Below, one piece after another: positions 13,063-22,043 of a stretch of 64,000 nucleotides of DNA. The stretch is taken from positions 1-64,000 of the forward strand of contig JAJEAD010000094.1 of assembly GCA_022824305.1 (NCBI GenBank), given 5' to 3'. The position numbers were made by a program, and so were the translations under genes. The DNA comes from Gammaproteobacteria bacterium (GTDB lineage Bacteria > Pseudomonadota > Gammaproteobacteria > HK1). The first letter of the stretch is position 1, and each line of letters starts with the position of its first letter. Under the pieces are notes generated by a model that did not search any database, was not told the origin of the DNA, and saw nothing but the letters and a program-made list of their open reading frames with translations.

Positions 13063-13161
13063 GGCCGCCCGCAACAGCCTCACCCCGGCACTCGCGTCCT
13101 CTGCTACCGCTGCTCCCTTCCGGGCCTGACGGGGTTTGCAGCCTGGCGATGCGGGGGGACC
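13063..13161 (-). ncRNA. ffs: Signal recognition particle RNA (4.5S type)
   Basis: Read on the minus strand, the sequence contains the universally conserved SRP domain IV core: GTCAGGCCCGGAAGGGAGCA followed by GCGG, which includes the GGAA tetraloop and both internal loops bound by Ffh. The flanks (GGTCCCCCCGCA at the 5' end, TGCGGGCGGCC at the 3' end) can pair to close the rod-shaped hairpin expected for the short (~100 nt) bacterial form. A TATACT box about 20 bases upstream on the same strand (plus 13182-13187) may be the -10. Exact ends are estimated from pairing. It targets membrane proteins with Ffh/FtsY. It lies antisense in the gap between mdh and the ABC transporter. Confidence 0.9.
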
Positions 13162-13277
13162 GAAGCGGGCCGCCGGTCGGAAGTATACGTCGAAGCGGCT
13201 CCGGCATGGCCGAAACGCGCCGTTCGTCGTATTCTGCCCGCGCACCTCTTCAAGCAACCTCGAGAGGGAGATTCGAC

Positions 13278-14432
13278 ATGTACAGGAACTCTTTGAACCG
13301 ACGAAACTTTCTTCAGCAGACAGGATTGTGGGCGGCCGCCGCGGCGGCGGGCGGACTTCCGACGCTCGCCAACGCCGCCCGCGAGAAGGAACTCAACATC
13401 TACTGCTGGGAGGGGTACAACTCCGACGACGTGCTCGATCCCTTCCGCCGCGAGTTCGACGCCAAGGTCCGCGCCGAGGGCCTGACCTCCGACCCCGATG
13501 CGGTCAACCGGCTGCGTGCGGGGGAGACCGCGGTGTGGGATCTCATCAACGTGAACAACCCCTGGGCGCGCGAGATGATGTACCCCGAAGGACTCATCCG
13601 GCCGCTGCCGCGGGAGCGCTTCGAGCCGATGTTCGAGAACATGATGCCCGCCTTCCATCCCCCCTACCCGTGGGCGATGGACAAGTCGGGCGAGGAGCTG
13701 CTCGGCATGACCCAGCGTTTCGGGCCCTTCAACTTCGTGGTGAACACCGACAAGATCTCGAAGGCGACGGCGGAGGACGAAGGCTTCAATGTCTTCCTCG
13801 ACTCCGGGATGCAGGGGAAGTACGGCGTCCTCACCTACGACAACTGGAACATCTACCACATGTGCGTCACCGCGGGCGTGCACCCCTTCAAGGCGCATAC
13901 CCCGGAAGAGATCGAGGCATTCACCGTGGCCTGCAAGCAGATCTTCAACGGCGCCAAGATTCTCACCGACGACCTCGTGCAGATGAACCTCGCGCTGATC
14001 AACGGGGAGATCGACGCCTACTTCACCGGCGGCACCTACACCGCCTCGTCCGCTCGCTACGACGGCGCCACGCAGGTCCGCGGCATCACCCCGAAATCGG
14101 GGCCCATGGACGGCAAGGGCGGCATCGTGTGGATCGAGCTCACATCGGTGGTCAACAACCCGGAGGTGTCGCCGCTCGCCGAGGAGTTCCTCGCCTACAT
14201 TCAGCGCCCGGACATCTCCAAGCTGGTGGCCTTCGCGGAAGGCACCTACAACCCGGTGTCACAGATGGGCGATCCGGCGGTCATGGGGCAGTTCGACGCG
14301 GACGAGCTCGACGCCATCCAGTGGGACTCGCTGGAAGAGGAGATGGCGAACTCCGCCGACTACGACATCAACCCCGACTACGCGGAGATGTACGAGATCT
14401 ACTCCGCCGCAAAGCGCGAGCGCGAGGCCTGA
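13278..14432 (+). CDS. Polyamine-type ABC transporter substrate-binding protein
   Basis: Periplasmic binding protein of the spermidine/putrescine (PotD/PotF, SBP family 1/8) type. An N-terminal twin-arginine signal (NRRNFLQQTG followed by an Ala-rich core and ANA cleavage site) predicts Tat export. The mature start EKELNIYCWEGYNSDDVLDPF is characteristic of PotD-like proteins that bind polyamines or related cationic amines. The ATG at 13278 has GAGGGAG upstream; the long in-frame extension before it covers the SRP RNA region and is not believed. First gene of a four-gene importer operon. Actual ligand (polyamine, amino alcohol, opine) is unknown. Confidence 0.9.
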   Translation: MYRNSLNRRNFLQQTGLWAAAAAAGGLPTLANAAREKELNIYCWEGYNSDDVLDPFRREFDAKVRAEGLTSDPDAVNRLRAGETAVWDLINVNNPWAREMMYPEGLIRPLPRERFEPMFENMMPAFHPPYPWAMDKSGEELLGMTQRFGPFNFVVNTDKISKATAEDEGFNVFLDSGMQGKYGVLTYDNWNIYHMCVTAGVHPFKAHTPEEIEAFTVACKQIFNGAKILTDDLVQMNLALINGEIDAYFTGGTYTASSARYDGATQVRGITPKSGPMDGKGGIVWIELTSVVNNPEVSPLAEEFLAYIQRPDISKLVAFAEGTYNPVSQMGDPAVMGQFDADELDAIQWDSLEEEMANSADYDINPDYAEMYEIYSAAKREREA

Positions 14433-14479
14433 CGGGCGGGGGCACGGTGTAGGCGGCAAGCCTGCGGGTTCGGCAAGCG

Positions 14480-15553
14480 ATGGAGGACGCCAGGGAAGCG
14501 CTACTCGTACTGGACGGGCTGACCAAGGCCTTCGGCGATTTCGTCGCCGTGCGCGACGTTCGCCTGGACATTCGCGAGAGCGAGTTCTTCACGCTCGTCG
14601 GACCCTCGGGCTCCGGGAAGACGACGATGATCCGCATGCTGGTGGGCATGGAGCAGCCCACCAGCGGCGAGATCCGTCTGAACGGGCGGGTGCTCAACCA
14701 GGTGCCCGCCAACCGGCGCCCGACCTGCATGGTCTTTCAGGACCTCGCGCTCTTCCCGCACAAGAGCGTCGGGGAGAACATCGAGTTCCCACTCAAGATC
14801 GCCGGGGTCGCGCCCCGGGTGCGGCGCGAGCGCGCGAGCGCGCTGCTCCGGCAGCTCCGCCTCCCGGTGGACTACTACGACAAGGGCGTGAACCAGTGCT
14901 CGGGCGGAGAGCGCCAGCGCATCGCGCTCGCCCGCGCGCTCGCCTTCGACCCGCAGATCCTGTTCTTCGACGAGCCGCTCGCCGCGCTCGACTTCCGCTT
15001 GCGCAAGACGCTCGAGAAGGAGCTCAAGGACATCCACCGGGAGACCGGCAAGACCTTCGTCTACATCACGCACTCCCTGGAGGAGGCGATGGTGATGTCG
15101 GACCGCATCGGCATCATGAAGAACGGAGGACTGGTGCAGATCGGCACCCCCCACGAGATCTACAACCGTCCCGTCAACAAGTTCGTCGCCCAGTTCATGG
15201 GCGAGGTCAACACCCTGGAAGTGGAGGCGGCGGGCGCGCACGCGGTGCGGGAGGTGCAGGGAGAGGGCACCTTCGAGGTGCGAGACATGCCCGAACACTT
15301 CACGCGCGGCTTCCTCATCATCCGGCCGGAGGTCATGAAGCTGGGGCCCGCGGCCGCCGGCGCGGCAAACACCGTGAGCGGACGGCTCTTCAACGACTAC
15401 GCGCTCGGCTCGCGCGTGCAGTACCAGGTGCGTTCCGCCGGCGGCGCGCAATGGCTGGTGGAGCGTCTCCAGGACGATCCCTTCGAAGGCGCTTCGGACG
15501 GTGAGGTGACGCTCGGCTGGCGGCCGGAAGATTCGATCCTGGTGAGCGAGTGA
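14480..15553 (+). CDS. ABC transporter ATP-binding protein, PotA-like
   Basis: Cytoplasmic ATPase energising the importer. The 357-residue protein has Walker A (GPSGSGKTTM), Q-loop (MVFQDLALFPH), signature NQCSGGERQRIALARAL, Walker B (ILFFDEPLAALD) and switch His (YITHSLEEAM), followed by a C-terminal TOBE-type regulatory domain as in PotA. The following permease starts inside the stop codon (GTGA overlap), showing translational coupling. Confidence 0.93.
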   Translation: MEDAREALLVLDGLTKAFGDFVAVRDVRLDIRESEFFTLVGPSGSGKTTMIRMLVGMEQPTSGEIRLNGRVLNQVPANRRPTCMVFQDLALFPHKSVGENIEFPLKIAGVAPRVRRERASALLRQLRLPVDYYDKGVNQCSGGERQRIALARALAFDPQILFFDEPLAALDFRLRKTLEKELKDIHRETGKTFVYITHSLEEAMVMSDRIGIMKNGGLVQIGTPHEIYNRPVNKFVAQFMGEVNTLEVEAAGAHAVREVQGEGTFEVRDMPEHFTRGFLIIRPEVMKLGPAAAGAANTVSGRLFNDYALGSRVQYQVRSAGGAQWLVERLQDDPFEGASDGEVTLGWRPEDSILVSE

Positions 15554-16446
15554 GCGGGCGGCCGGCAGCGAGCGAGCGCGCCGCCCCCACCGGCGTCCGG
15601 CGCTGGTGGCGCCGGCCCGGTCCGCTGTGCGCGTTTCCCGTTTCACTCTTTCTCCTCGCCGGCTTTGCGGGGCCGCTGGTCATCGTGCTCGCCTACAGCT
15701 TCATGCCCCCGCGCACCTTCTCGCTCCGCCAGGCCCCGACGCTCGAGAACTTCGCGTCCGTCATCTCCGACAGCTACTACCTCTCCTTCTTCTGGTCGCT
15801 CTTCCTCGCGACGACCGCGGTCCTCATTCTCTTCCTGGTCTGCTATCCCATCGCCTACGGGATGGCGAAGCTCTTCGGACGCTGGGCGAACCTCGTCACC
15901 GCGCTCGTCGCCCTGCCGCTGCTCATCTCCGAGAACATCCGCCTCTTCGGTTGGGTGCTCGTCCTGCTCAAGAACGGAATCCTCGACGGCACCCTCCAGC
16001 AGCTCTTCGGGGTGTCGGTGTCCGGCCTGCTCTACACCGTCCCCGCCATCGTGCTCGGGCTGGTGTACGTGTACCTGCCCTTCATGCTCTTTCCCCTCGT
16101 CATCGGCATCTCCATGGTGCCCGAGAGCCTGAAGGAGGCGGCGGCGGACCTCGGCGCTTCCCGCTTCGAGATCTTTCGCGAGGTCGAGCTGCCGCTCTCC
16201 ATGCCCGGAATCATGATCGGGGGAATCCTGAGCTTCATCCTCGCGCTCGGCTCCCTCGCGGAATCGAAGATCCTCGGGGGGCAGACCGTCATCATGATCG
16301 CCGACGACATCGAGAGCGCGTTCACCTTCGCCCAGAACTGGCCAAAGGGTTCGGTGCTCTCGGTGCTGCTCATCGCGCTCTCCGGGCTCATCGTGGTGAT
16401 GCTCTTCCGCAACATCGATCTCGACCGGATCATCGGGCGGCGCTGA
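15550..16446 (+). CDS. ABC transporter permease, PotB-like
   Basis: Inner-membrane subunit of the polyamine-type importer with about six transmembrane segments. The EAA loop that docks on the ATPase is visible as LKEAAADLGASRFEIFREVELP. GTG start overlaps the stop of the ATPase gene by four bases. Length (298) is typical of PotB/PotH. It would pair with the downstream permease as a heterodimer. Confidence 0.92.
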   Translation: MSGRPAASERAAPTGVRRWWRRPGPLCAFPVSLFLLAGFAGPLVIVLAYSFMPPRTFSLRQAPTLENFASVISDSYYLSFFWSLFLATTAVLILFLVCYPIAYGMAKLFGRWANLVTALVALPLLISENIRLFGWVLVLLKNGILDGTLQQLFGVSVSGLLYTVPAIVLGLVYVYLPFMLFPLVIGISMVPESLKEAAADLGASRFEIFREVELPLSMPGIMIGGILSFILALGSLAESKILGGQTVIMIADDIESAFTFAQNWPKGSVLSVLLIALSGLIVVMLFRNIDLDRIIGRR

Positions 16447-16450
16447 GGCG

Positions 16451-17269
16451 ATGCGAAGCGAGCCGAAGGGCCGCGGCGCCCGCACCCTCATCGCCCTGTG
16501 GACGGTCTGCGTGGTGGCCTTTCTCTACGTGCCCCTGCTCGCGGTGGTGCTCGCCTCCTTCTCCCGGCAGCGCTACTTCCAGTTTCCCATCGCCGCGTGG
16601 TCGACCCGGTGGTACGAGAAGGCCGCGCACTCGCTCTCGGTGCGCGACCTCGTCTGGACCTCGCTCAGCGTCGCGCTCCTGGTCACGCTCTTCTCGGTAC
16701 TGCTCGCCTTCTTCGGCGCGCTCGCCTTCGCGCGCTACGACTGGCGGGGCCGCAAGCTCTACCAGCGCCTCGTCCTGCTGCCCCTCTTCTTCCCGCAGGC
16801 GGTGCTCGGCCTCGCGCTGTTGCTGTGGTTCTCGGTCCTGGGCGTGCAGACGAGCTGGCACACCGCGGTCTTCGCCCACATGATCTGGATCGTCCCCATC
16901 GTGATCCTGATCATGTCGATCCAGGTCTACAGCTTCGACCCAACGCTCGAGGAGGCGGCCTACGATCTCGGCGCGAGCCGCTGGCAGGTGCTGCGGGAGG
17001 TCACCCTCCCGATCCTCTCGCCGGGGCTCGTCTCCGGGGCGATCTTCGCCTTCCTGCTTTCCTGGGGGAACTTCCCGCTCTCCCTGTTCTCGACCGGGGC
17101 GGACCAGACCGTTCCCGAATGGCTCTACGCCAAGATGGTCTCCGGCTACACCCCGATGGTCCCCACCCTGGGCGCGCTGACGATGGCGAGCGCGGCCCTG
17201 CTCCTGCTGCTCGTCTGGCTGGTGTGGCAAACCGTCGGCCGGGGCCGCCGCCGGCTCGCCCGGCGGTAG
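16451..17269 (+). CDS. ABC transporter permease, PotC-like
   Basis: Second inner-membrane permease of the importer, 272 residues, about six transmembrane helices, with EAA motif LEEAAYDLGASRWQVLREVTLP. The gene starts four bases after the stop of the PotB-like gene. It completes a substrate-binding protein, ATPase and two permeases, i.e. a full import system. It is the last gene of the operon; downstream is a 255-base gap with a degraded gene remnant. Confidence 0.92.
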   Translation: MRSEPKGRGARTLIALWTVCVVAFLYVPLLAVVLASFSRQRYFQFPIAAWSTRWYEKAAHSLSVRDLVWTSLSVALLVTLFSVLLAFFGALAFARYDWRGRKLYQRLVLLPLFFPQAVLGLALLLWFSVLGVQTSWHTAVFAHMIWIVPIVILIMSIQVYSFDPTLEEAAYDLGASRWQVLREVTLPILSPGLVSGAIFAFLLSWGNFPLSLFSTGADQTVPEWLYAKMVSGYTPMVPTLGALTMASAALLLLLVWLVWQTVGRGRRRLARR

Positions 17270-17379
17270 CGGAGTCGCCGGAACACCGCCAGCCGGGCAG
17301 GCGGCAAGTGCGTGCCTCGGGCAGCCGGGACTCCGTCCTCAGTAGTCCGCAAACGCGAGCGCCACCGCCCTGTGCCCGG

Positions 17380-17523
17380 TTCACGCCCGATCGATTCGCG
17401 GGTGGCGGGTTGCTCGATCGGGTCGAGGCCTGGACGGCGGCGATCCTCGCCCAGGACGGCGTGCGCATGCCGGGGGACCGGAGCCACCGGGCACGAGAGC
17501 GCGCCGTACGCGCTGGCGGCGTT
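17380..17523 (+). pseudogene. Remnant of malate/L-lactate dehydrogenase (Ldh2 family), C-terminus
   Basis: In one plus-strand frame about 48 residues read DRFAGGGLLDRVEAWTAAIL, then AQDGVRMPGDR, then RARERAVRAGG. This is the usual C-terminal pattern of Ldh2/MDH-type NAD(P)-dependent 2-hydroxyacid dehydrogenases (RVEAL..AILAQPGVRLPGDRR..AR). No upstream catalytic domain is present; the frame before it belongs to the shadow of the permease gene. I read it as a deletion remnant. The assignment rests on remembered family pattern, so confidence is moderate. Confidence 0.45.
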
Positions 17524-17524
17524 C

Positions 17525-18709
17525 TCAGCTCAGAGGCATGCGGCGGTAGCGGTCCGGTGCAGCAGGGTCGTGGTGCTTGTTGGCCGGGCCTTCATCGAGG
17601 AACAGCCGGTGACAGTGGGCAAGGCGCTCGGGCGAGAGGGTGACGCCAAGACCCGGACCCTCGGGAACGGCCACGACGTTGTTGCGCGGCCGAAAGGGCC
17701 CTTCCTCGATCACGTCCAGCGGCTGCATGCGAAACAACGACTGGCCGGGTTCGCGCATCCAGCTCATGGCGGCGCACACATGGAGATAGGCGGCGCTGCC
17801 GATTCCGGCATCACCGCTGTAGCACCAGCAATCCACACCCATCGCCTCGCAGGCGCCGATAAAGCGGATCATGCGATTGATGCCGCCGTGAATCGCGACG
17901 TCGGTGACCAGGGCGTCCGGCACCCCCAGGGCGACGGCACGGGCGAGGTCGACGTTGTGCGACGAGAACGGGATCGAGGTATGCCGGCGCAGCGCCGCCA
18001 TTTCCTCCGACGTGCCCACCGGATCTTCCCAGTTGCGGATATCGAGATCCTCGAGCGCACGCGCGAGGGAGCGCGCGGTGGCGAGCGAGTATGCCCGGTT
18101 GGAGTCGATGCGAATCATCGCTTCGGGGCCGAGTTCCGCGCGCAGCGAGCGCACCGTCTCCAGGCTCGGGCGCGGATCGGCGGTGCCGAATTTCCCCTCG
18201 AAGTACGTGGTGCCGTGCTCCTCGCGGAGCCGCAGGCAGTAGTCCACCACCTCGCGCGGCGTCGACTCGCCGCCGACGCCGTCCTTCTCGGCCCGGAACG
18301 CGAAGTAGTCGGTGAACGGGATCTTCTTCCGCACCGCCCCCCCGAGCAGCTCGTAGAGGGGCCGGCCCCACGCCTTTCCTCGGATGTCCCACAACGCGAT
18401 CTCGATGGCGCCGAATGCCCGGATGAGTGCATAGTCGTTGGTGCTCTGCAGGCCTCGCCAGGTCGGCAGGCAGGCCAGCTCGCAGCCGTTGATGTCAATC
18501 GGGTCGCGACCGATGAGCCGTGGCGCGAGCTGGTCGTCGATGATTGCGGCGACCCCTGCCGTCACCGACTCCCCGAGCCCGGTGATGCCGTCGTTGGTGG
18601 TCACCCGGACGATAGTTCGGGTGAACCCCGGCAGTGAGCCTTCCGACCACAGGTAGGGCGCCTCGAGCGGAATGTTGACGGGCGTCGTCTCGATGCGGTC
18701 GACCTTCAT
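17525..18709 (-). CDS. Enolase-superfamily enzyme (mandelate racemase / muconate lactonizing type)
   Basis: Cytosolic Mg2+-dependent enzyme that abstracts the proton alpha to a carboxylate; members dehydrate sugar acids or racemise/cycloisomerise substrates. The N-terminal capping domain (VDRIETTPVNIPLEAPY, then GITGLGESV) and the TIM barrel are complete. Likely metal ligands are Asp in RIDSNRAYSL, Glu in IRNWEDPVGT and a later acidic residue in LVTDVAIHGGINR; a general-base lysine is probably in YFEGKFG. A strong GGAGGT precedes the ATG. Substrate unknown. It stands alone, divergent from the SDR gene, between the importer and the SDR. Confidence 0.85.
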   Translation of the reverse strand: MKVDRIETTPVNIPLEAPYLWSEGSLPGFTRTIVRVTTNDGITGLGESVTAGVAAIIDDQLAPRLIGRDPIDINGCELACLPTWRGLQSTNDYALIRAFGAIEIALWDIRGKAWGRPLYELLGGAVRKKIPFTDYFAFRAEKDGVGGESTPREVVDYCLRLREEHGTTYFEGKFGTADPRPSLETVRSLRAELGPEAMIRIDSNRAYSLATARSLARALEDLDIRNWEDPVGTSEEMAALRRHTSIPFSSHNVDLARAVALGVPDALVTDVAIHGGINRMIRFIGACEAMGVDCWCYSGDAGIGSAAYLHVCAAMSWMREPGQSLFRMQPLDVIEEGPFRPRNNVVAVPEGPGLGVTLSPERLAHCHRLFLDEGPANKHHDPAAPDRYRRMPLS

Positions 18710-18978
18710 TTGCGTGACCTCCCGTGTCCGGCCCGCAGAACTCTACTCCAAGCGCCTTGGGGACCTTCACTTCTGTTGAGGCTGCTCGACCCCAAGTGTA
18801 GGCTGTTGTTGGACTTTTTCGCTGCTCGGCAAGGTGTTCCGCTCATGGACGCTTGCCTGCTTCCTCCACGATCTCTCCCGGCGCGGTGCCTGAGCACACC
18901 GAGACGCCCGTCCAATCTTTGGCCGAAGATTCAAGCAACTGAACGAGATTCTTCAGCAATCACCCGAGGAGACAAGTG

Positions 18979-19743
18979 ATGCTCACACCGATATCCGGAC
19001 GTTCCGTCATCGTCACCGGCGCCAGCAAGGGCATCGGCAAGGGGATCGCACGCGTCTTCGCCCGGCAGGCCGCGAAGGTGCTGGTGGTGTCGCGCAACCT
19101 CGCCGAGGCCGAGGCGAGCGCGGCCGAGATCGGCAACGGGGCGAGCGCGTTCAGCGCCGACGTCGGCGACTTCGACCAGTGCCGCGCGATGGCCGAGGCC
19201 GCGCTCGAGCGCCATGGCGGGCTCGACGTCCTGTGCGCCAACGCGGGCGTCTATCCGCAGACCGTCATCGAGGAGATGGACCCTTCGGAGTGGGACCTCG
19301 TGCTGGGCACCAACCTCAAGGGCAACTTCCTGAGCGTGAAGGCCTGCCTGCCCGCGCTGAAGGGCTCCGACCAGGGGCGCGTGATCCTGACCTCTTCGAT
19401 CACCGGCCCGGTGACCGGCTTCCCGGGATGGTCACACTACGGGGCGTCGAAGTCCGGGCAGCTCGGCTTCATGCGCACCGCGTGCATCGAGCTCGCCCGC
19501 CACGGGATCACGGTGAACGCGGTCCTGCCCGGCAACATCATCACCGAAGGGCTCGAGGGCCTCGGCGAGGACTACCTCTCGACCATGGCCGCCTCGATCC
19601 CGCTGAAGAAGCTCGGCGTGGTCGAGGACATCGGCAACGCGGCGCTCTTCCTCGCCTCGAAGGAGGCGGCCTACATCACCGGCCAGACCATCATTGTGGA
19701 CGGCGGCCAGATCCTGCCCGAGTCGCTGGAGGCGCTGGAGTAG
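18979..19743 (+). CDS. Short-chain dehydrogenase, amino-alcohol dehydrogenase-like
   Basis: Classical SDR of 254 residues: cofactor motif TGASKGIGKG, CANAG, catalytic Ser in TSSITGP and Tyr/Lys in HYGASK, C-terminal YITGQTIIVDGGQ. Beyond the generic fold, the stretch around TGFPGWSHYGASKSGQLGF and the LPES tail closely resemble, from memory, the Rhodococcus/Mycobacterium amino-alcohol (1-amino-2-propanol) dehydrogenase associated with RMM/AUM microcompartments. That would interconvert aminoacetone and 1-amino-2-propanol with NAD(P)H. The BMC locus starts 5.5 kb downstream, so linkage is suggestive. A generic 3-oxoacyl-ACP reductase is the alternative. ATG at 18979 chosen for its GAGGAGA ribosome site. 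Confidence 0.8.
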   Translation: MLTPISGRSVIVTGASKGIGKGIARVFARQAAKVLVVSRNLAEAEASAAEIGNGASAFSADVGDFDQCRAMAEAALERHGGLDVLCANAGVYPQTVIEEMDPSEWDLVLGTNLKGNFLSVKACLPALKGSDQGRVILTSSITGPVTGFPGWSHYGASKSGQLGFMRTACIELARHGITVNAVLPGNIITEGLEGLGEDYLSTMAASIPLKKLGVVEDIGNAALFLASKEAAYITGQTIIVDGGQILPESLEALE

Positions 19744-19962
19744 ATTCGGGGCGGGACGGCGCGGCACGTCGTGTCCGTCGTCCCCTCGCAATTTGCGGTT
19801 CCCGGCTCGCTGCACGCTTCCGAGCCAGGGCGGGTCCGTCCTGCAAGCGGTCCGGAGCGTGCAGCCCTTCGTCACCTCCGGGGAGGGCCTGTTTCGCTGC
19901 GGGCCGGATTGCGAGGCGGTGCCCGGCTCGCACGGAGGCCGCAATGGAGAGAGCCGCCCCGC

Positions 19963-21492
19963 TCAGGCCGGGCTGAAGTGGCCATGGAAGGCGAGCGGCA
20001 GGGGATAGTCGAGCCAGGCCCGGGCGACGGGGCCGTCCGAGACGTGCCGGGCGTCGAACACCGCGATGCCGCTCGCGCGGCGCTCATAGTCGAGGCAGGG
20101 GCCGAGGAGCCATCCGTCGTCCTCGGCGCGCGGGGCGGGCCTCGGCACGAAGACGTGCTCCTCCGGGAGCACGCCGGGACCGTAGTCGAAGCTCTCGGTC
20201 GCGCCGTCGCGCTCCAGATCCCGCTTCACCACGCGGCGCAGTCGCCAGCCCGGCGCGTGCCCGGAGGGCGCTCCCAGGGTATAGACGCAGCGGTTGCGCC
20301 GGCCGGTGAGCGCGGGCGTGATGCGCGGGAACTCCGCTTCCTCCCCGGTGGGCTCGATCTCCGCGCGACCGTCGGGATGCAGCGCGAAACGGGTGTAGCG
20401 CATCGGCGCCGACGCCCTGAACTCCCCGCGCATGACGAAGCGCATCGTCTCGCTCATCAGGGTGGCATCGACGGCGACGCAGTGATCGAAGCGGATGGTC
20501 CCGTCCGCTTCCTCCCAGGCGTTGCCGTGGTGGAAGCCGAACCCCGCCGGGAGCTGATACCAGCGCCGGGCGTCGAAGTCGCCCTTCTCGACGACGAGCA
20601 CGCGTGAGCCCAGTTCGGGTCGCCAGACGAAGGCGTCCAGCAGCGGGTTGCGCTCGGGTGCGGGCTCGAAGACCAGGGGCGGAATGACGAGCACCAGGTG
20701 CCGGGCGGTCACGACGAAGTCGTGCACCATGCCGAGCGGACCGGCGTCCACCCGCCGCGCCGTGCGCAACCCGCCGTCCGCTCCGATGTGGTAGAGCACG
20801 AGCGCGGGAGCCGGCGCGAAGGCGTAGCCGAAGGCCCACAGGGTGCCGTCGGGCTCGACCCTGGGGTGTGCGGTGAAGGGCGCGCCTTCGAGACGCTCGC
20901 CCCACACCTTGAACCCTCGCCACGCGAGAGTCTCGCGGTCCAGCCGGCTCGCGGAGCCTCCTTCCCAGAGCGCGAGGAGCTCGCCATGGTGATCGAGAAT
21001 CGAGATGTTGGCGGCGTTGGTGTCGTCGGGGCGGCGCAGCGGCGCTCCGTCCTCGACGTGGGTCCCGAAAGCGGATACGAGGCGCCTCCCCGCCGCGTCT
21101 TCGCGTGCCAGCTTCGGTGTCATGACCACGCGGCCACGATGGGAGACGCGCTCCCCGTCGAAGCGCCACGCCTGCACCATGCCGTCTCCGTCGAACCAGT
21201 GGGCGTAGCGCTGTCCGAATCGCTCGTGGACCGCCGGCCCGTTGCGGTAGAGGGTTCCCGTGAGCTCCGCCGGCAGCCGCCCCTCCACCCGCGCTTCGCC
21301 GTCCAGCCGGTCCGCGGAGACGCTGCGCCAGCCGAGCAGCATCGGGTTCGCTTCGAGGGCGCGGGCGAAATCGGCCGACTGCGTGGCTGCGCCCGCCCGG
21401 GCGAGATTCGCAGTTGAGGATGCGAAGGCCGCCAGGCCCGCGAGACCTGCCGCATGGAGGAAGCGCCGGCGTGGCCAGGTCGCGGCGTCCAT
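19963..21492 (-). CDS. Carotenoid oxygenase (RPE65/CCD family), Tat-exported
   Basis: Non-heme Fe(II) dioxygenase of the carotenoid/stilbene cleavage family. The 509-residue protein begins with a twin-arginine signal (WPRRRFLHAAGLAGLAAFAS), so it acts in the periplasm, unusual for the family. The GTLYRNGPAVHE start of the beta-propeller, GDGMVQAWRF, and four candidate iron-ligand histidines (AFTAHPRVEPDG, GMVHDFVVT, GFHHGNAWEE, and the C-terminal AFHGHFSP) are all present. Its ATG overlaps the stop of the DUF2141 gene by one base, so the two are coupled. Substrate could be a carotenoid, apocarotenoid or lignin-derived stilbene. Confidence 0.88.
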   Translation of the reverse strand: MDAATWPRRRFLHAAGLAGLAAFASSTANLARAGAATQSADFARALEANPMLLGWRSVSADRLDGEARVEGRLPAELTGTLYRNGPAVHERFGQRYAHWFDGDGMVQAWRFDGERVSHRGRVVMTPKLAREDAAGRRLVSAFGTHVEDGAPLRRPDDTNAANISILDHHGELLALWEGGSASRLDRETLAWRGFKVWGERLEGAPFTAHPRVEPDGTLWAFGYAFAPAPALVLYHIGADGGLRTARRVDAGPLGMVHDFVVTARHLVLVIPPLVFEPAPERNPLLDAFVWRPELGSRVLVVEKGDFDARRWYQLPAGFGFHHGNAWEEADGTIRFDHCVAVDATLMSETMRFVMRGEFRASAPMRYTRFALHPDGRAEIEPTGEEAEFPRITPALTGRRNRCVYTLGAPSGHAPGWRLRRVVKRDLERDGATESFDYGPGVLPEEHVFVPRPAPRAEDDGWLLGPCLDYERRASGIAVFDARHVSDGPVARAWLDYPLPLAFHGHFSPA

Positions 21493-21941
21493 CAGGAGCC
21501 GTCCTTCGCCGGGTAGCTCAGGGACATCAGGGCGGCGGCGGGGGCATCTCCAACGCTTACCGCGGCGGACTCGAAGTCGGGGGGGCCGAAGCTCGAGGGG
21601 GGATCGTTCGCAAAGCCCGTACCCTCGGAAGGAATTCCGAGCAGGTTGGTGTCGAGATCGCCATTGCCGTTCTCGTCGTGGAAGGCGGCCACCGCGTAGC
21701 GTCCCGGAGGCAGGTCGCGCAGCACGAAGCGGATGGTGCCGACCCGGGCGCTCTGCTGAAGGGCGGCGACCATGCCGGCGCCTGCCGGAAAGGCCTCCCT
21801 GGTCTCGGGCGAGTGGACGGCGACGAAGAGGCGTCCGTCGCCGGATCGAATGCCCTGCACTTCAACCGCGAGGTCGGCGGCGAGGGCGGGGGCGGATAGA
21901 ATGCCGGCGAGACCGGCGGCGGCGAGAAATCGGTGGATCAT
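21492..21941 (-). CDS. DUF2141 domain secreted protein
   Basis: Small exported protein: N-terminal signal peptide (MIHRFLAAAGLAGILSAPALA) followed by a DUF2141 domain with the typical beta-sandwich pattern, including RDLPPGRYAVAAFHDENGNG, LDTNLLGIPSEG and FGPPDF. Function of the family is unknown. I use the ATG at 21941, which fits the signal peptide; an ATG five codons upstream is also in frame. It is co-transcribed with the downstream carotenoid oxygenase and divergent from the LytTR regulator about 100 bases away, which may control the pair. Confidence 0.85.
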   Translation of the reverse strand: MIHRFLAAAGLAGILSAPALAADLAVEVQGIRSGDGRLFVAVHSPETREAFPAGAGMVAALQQSARVGTIRFVLRDLPPGRYAVAAFHDENGNGDLDTNLLGIPSEGTGFANDPPSSFGPPDFESAAVSVGDAPAAALMSLSYPAKDGS

Positions 21942-22043
21942 GGCGTGCTCTCCCACATGGGACGGTGATGGCGGCGTGCGCGGCGCGGCGTGCCGTCAAA
22001 TCGATTCTCGAAGCCGGCAAGCGACGCCGACAATCGGAAATTC

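Noticed and set aside
13149-13277. N-terminal extension of the polyamine-binding protein
   Set aside because: The stretch overlaps the SRP RNA region and precedes a good ribosome site and a textbook Tat signal peptide at 13278.
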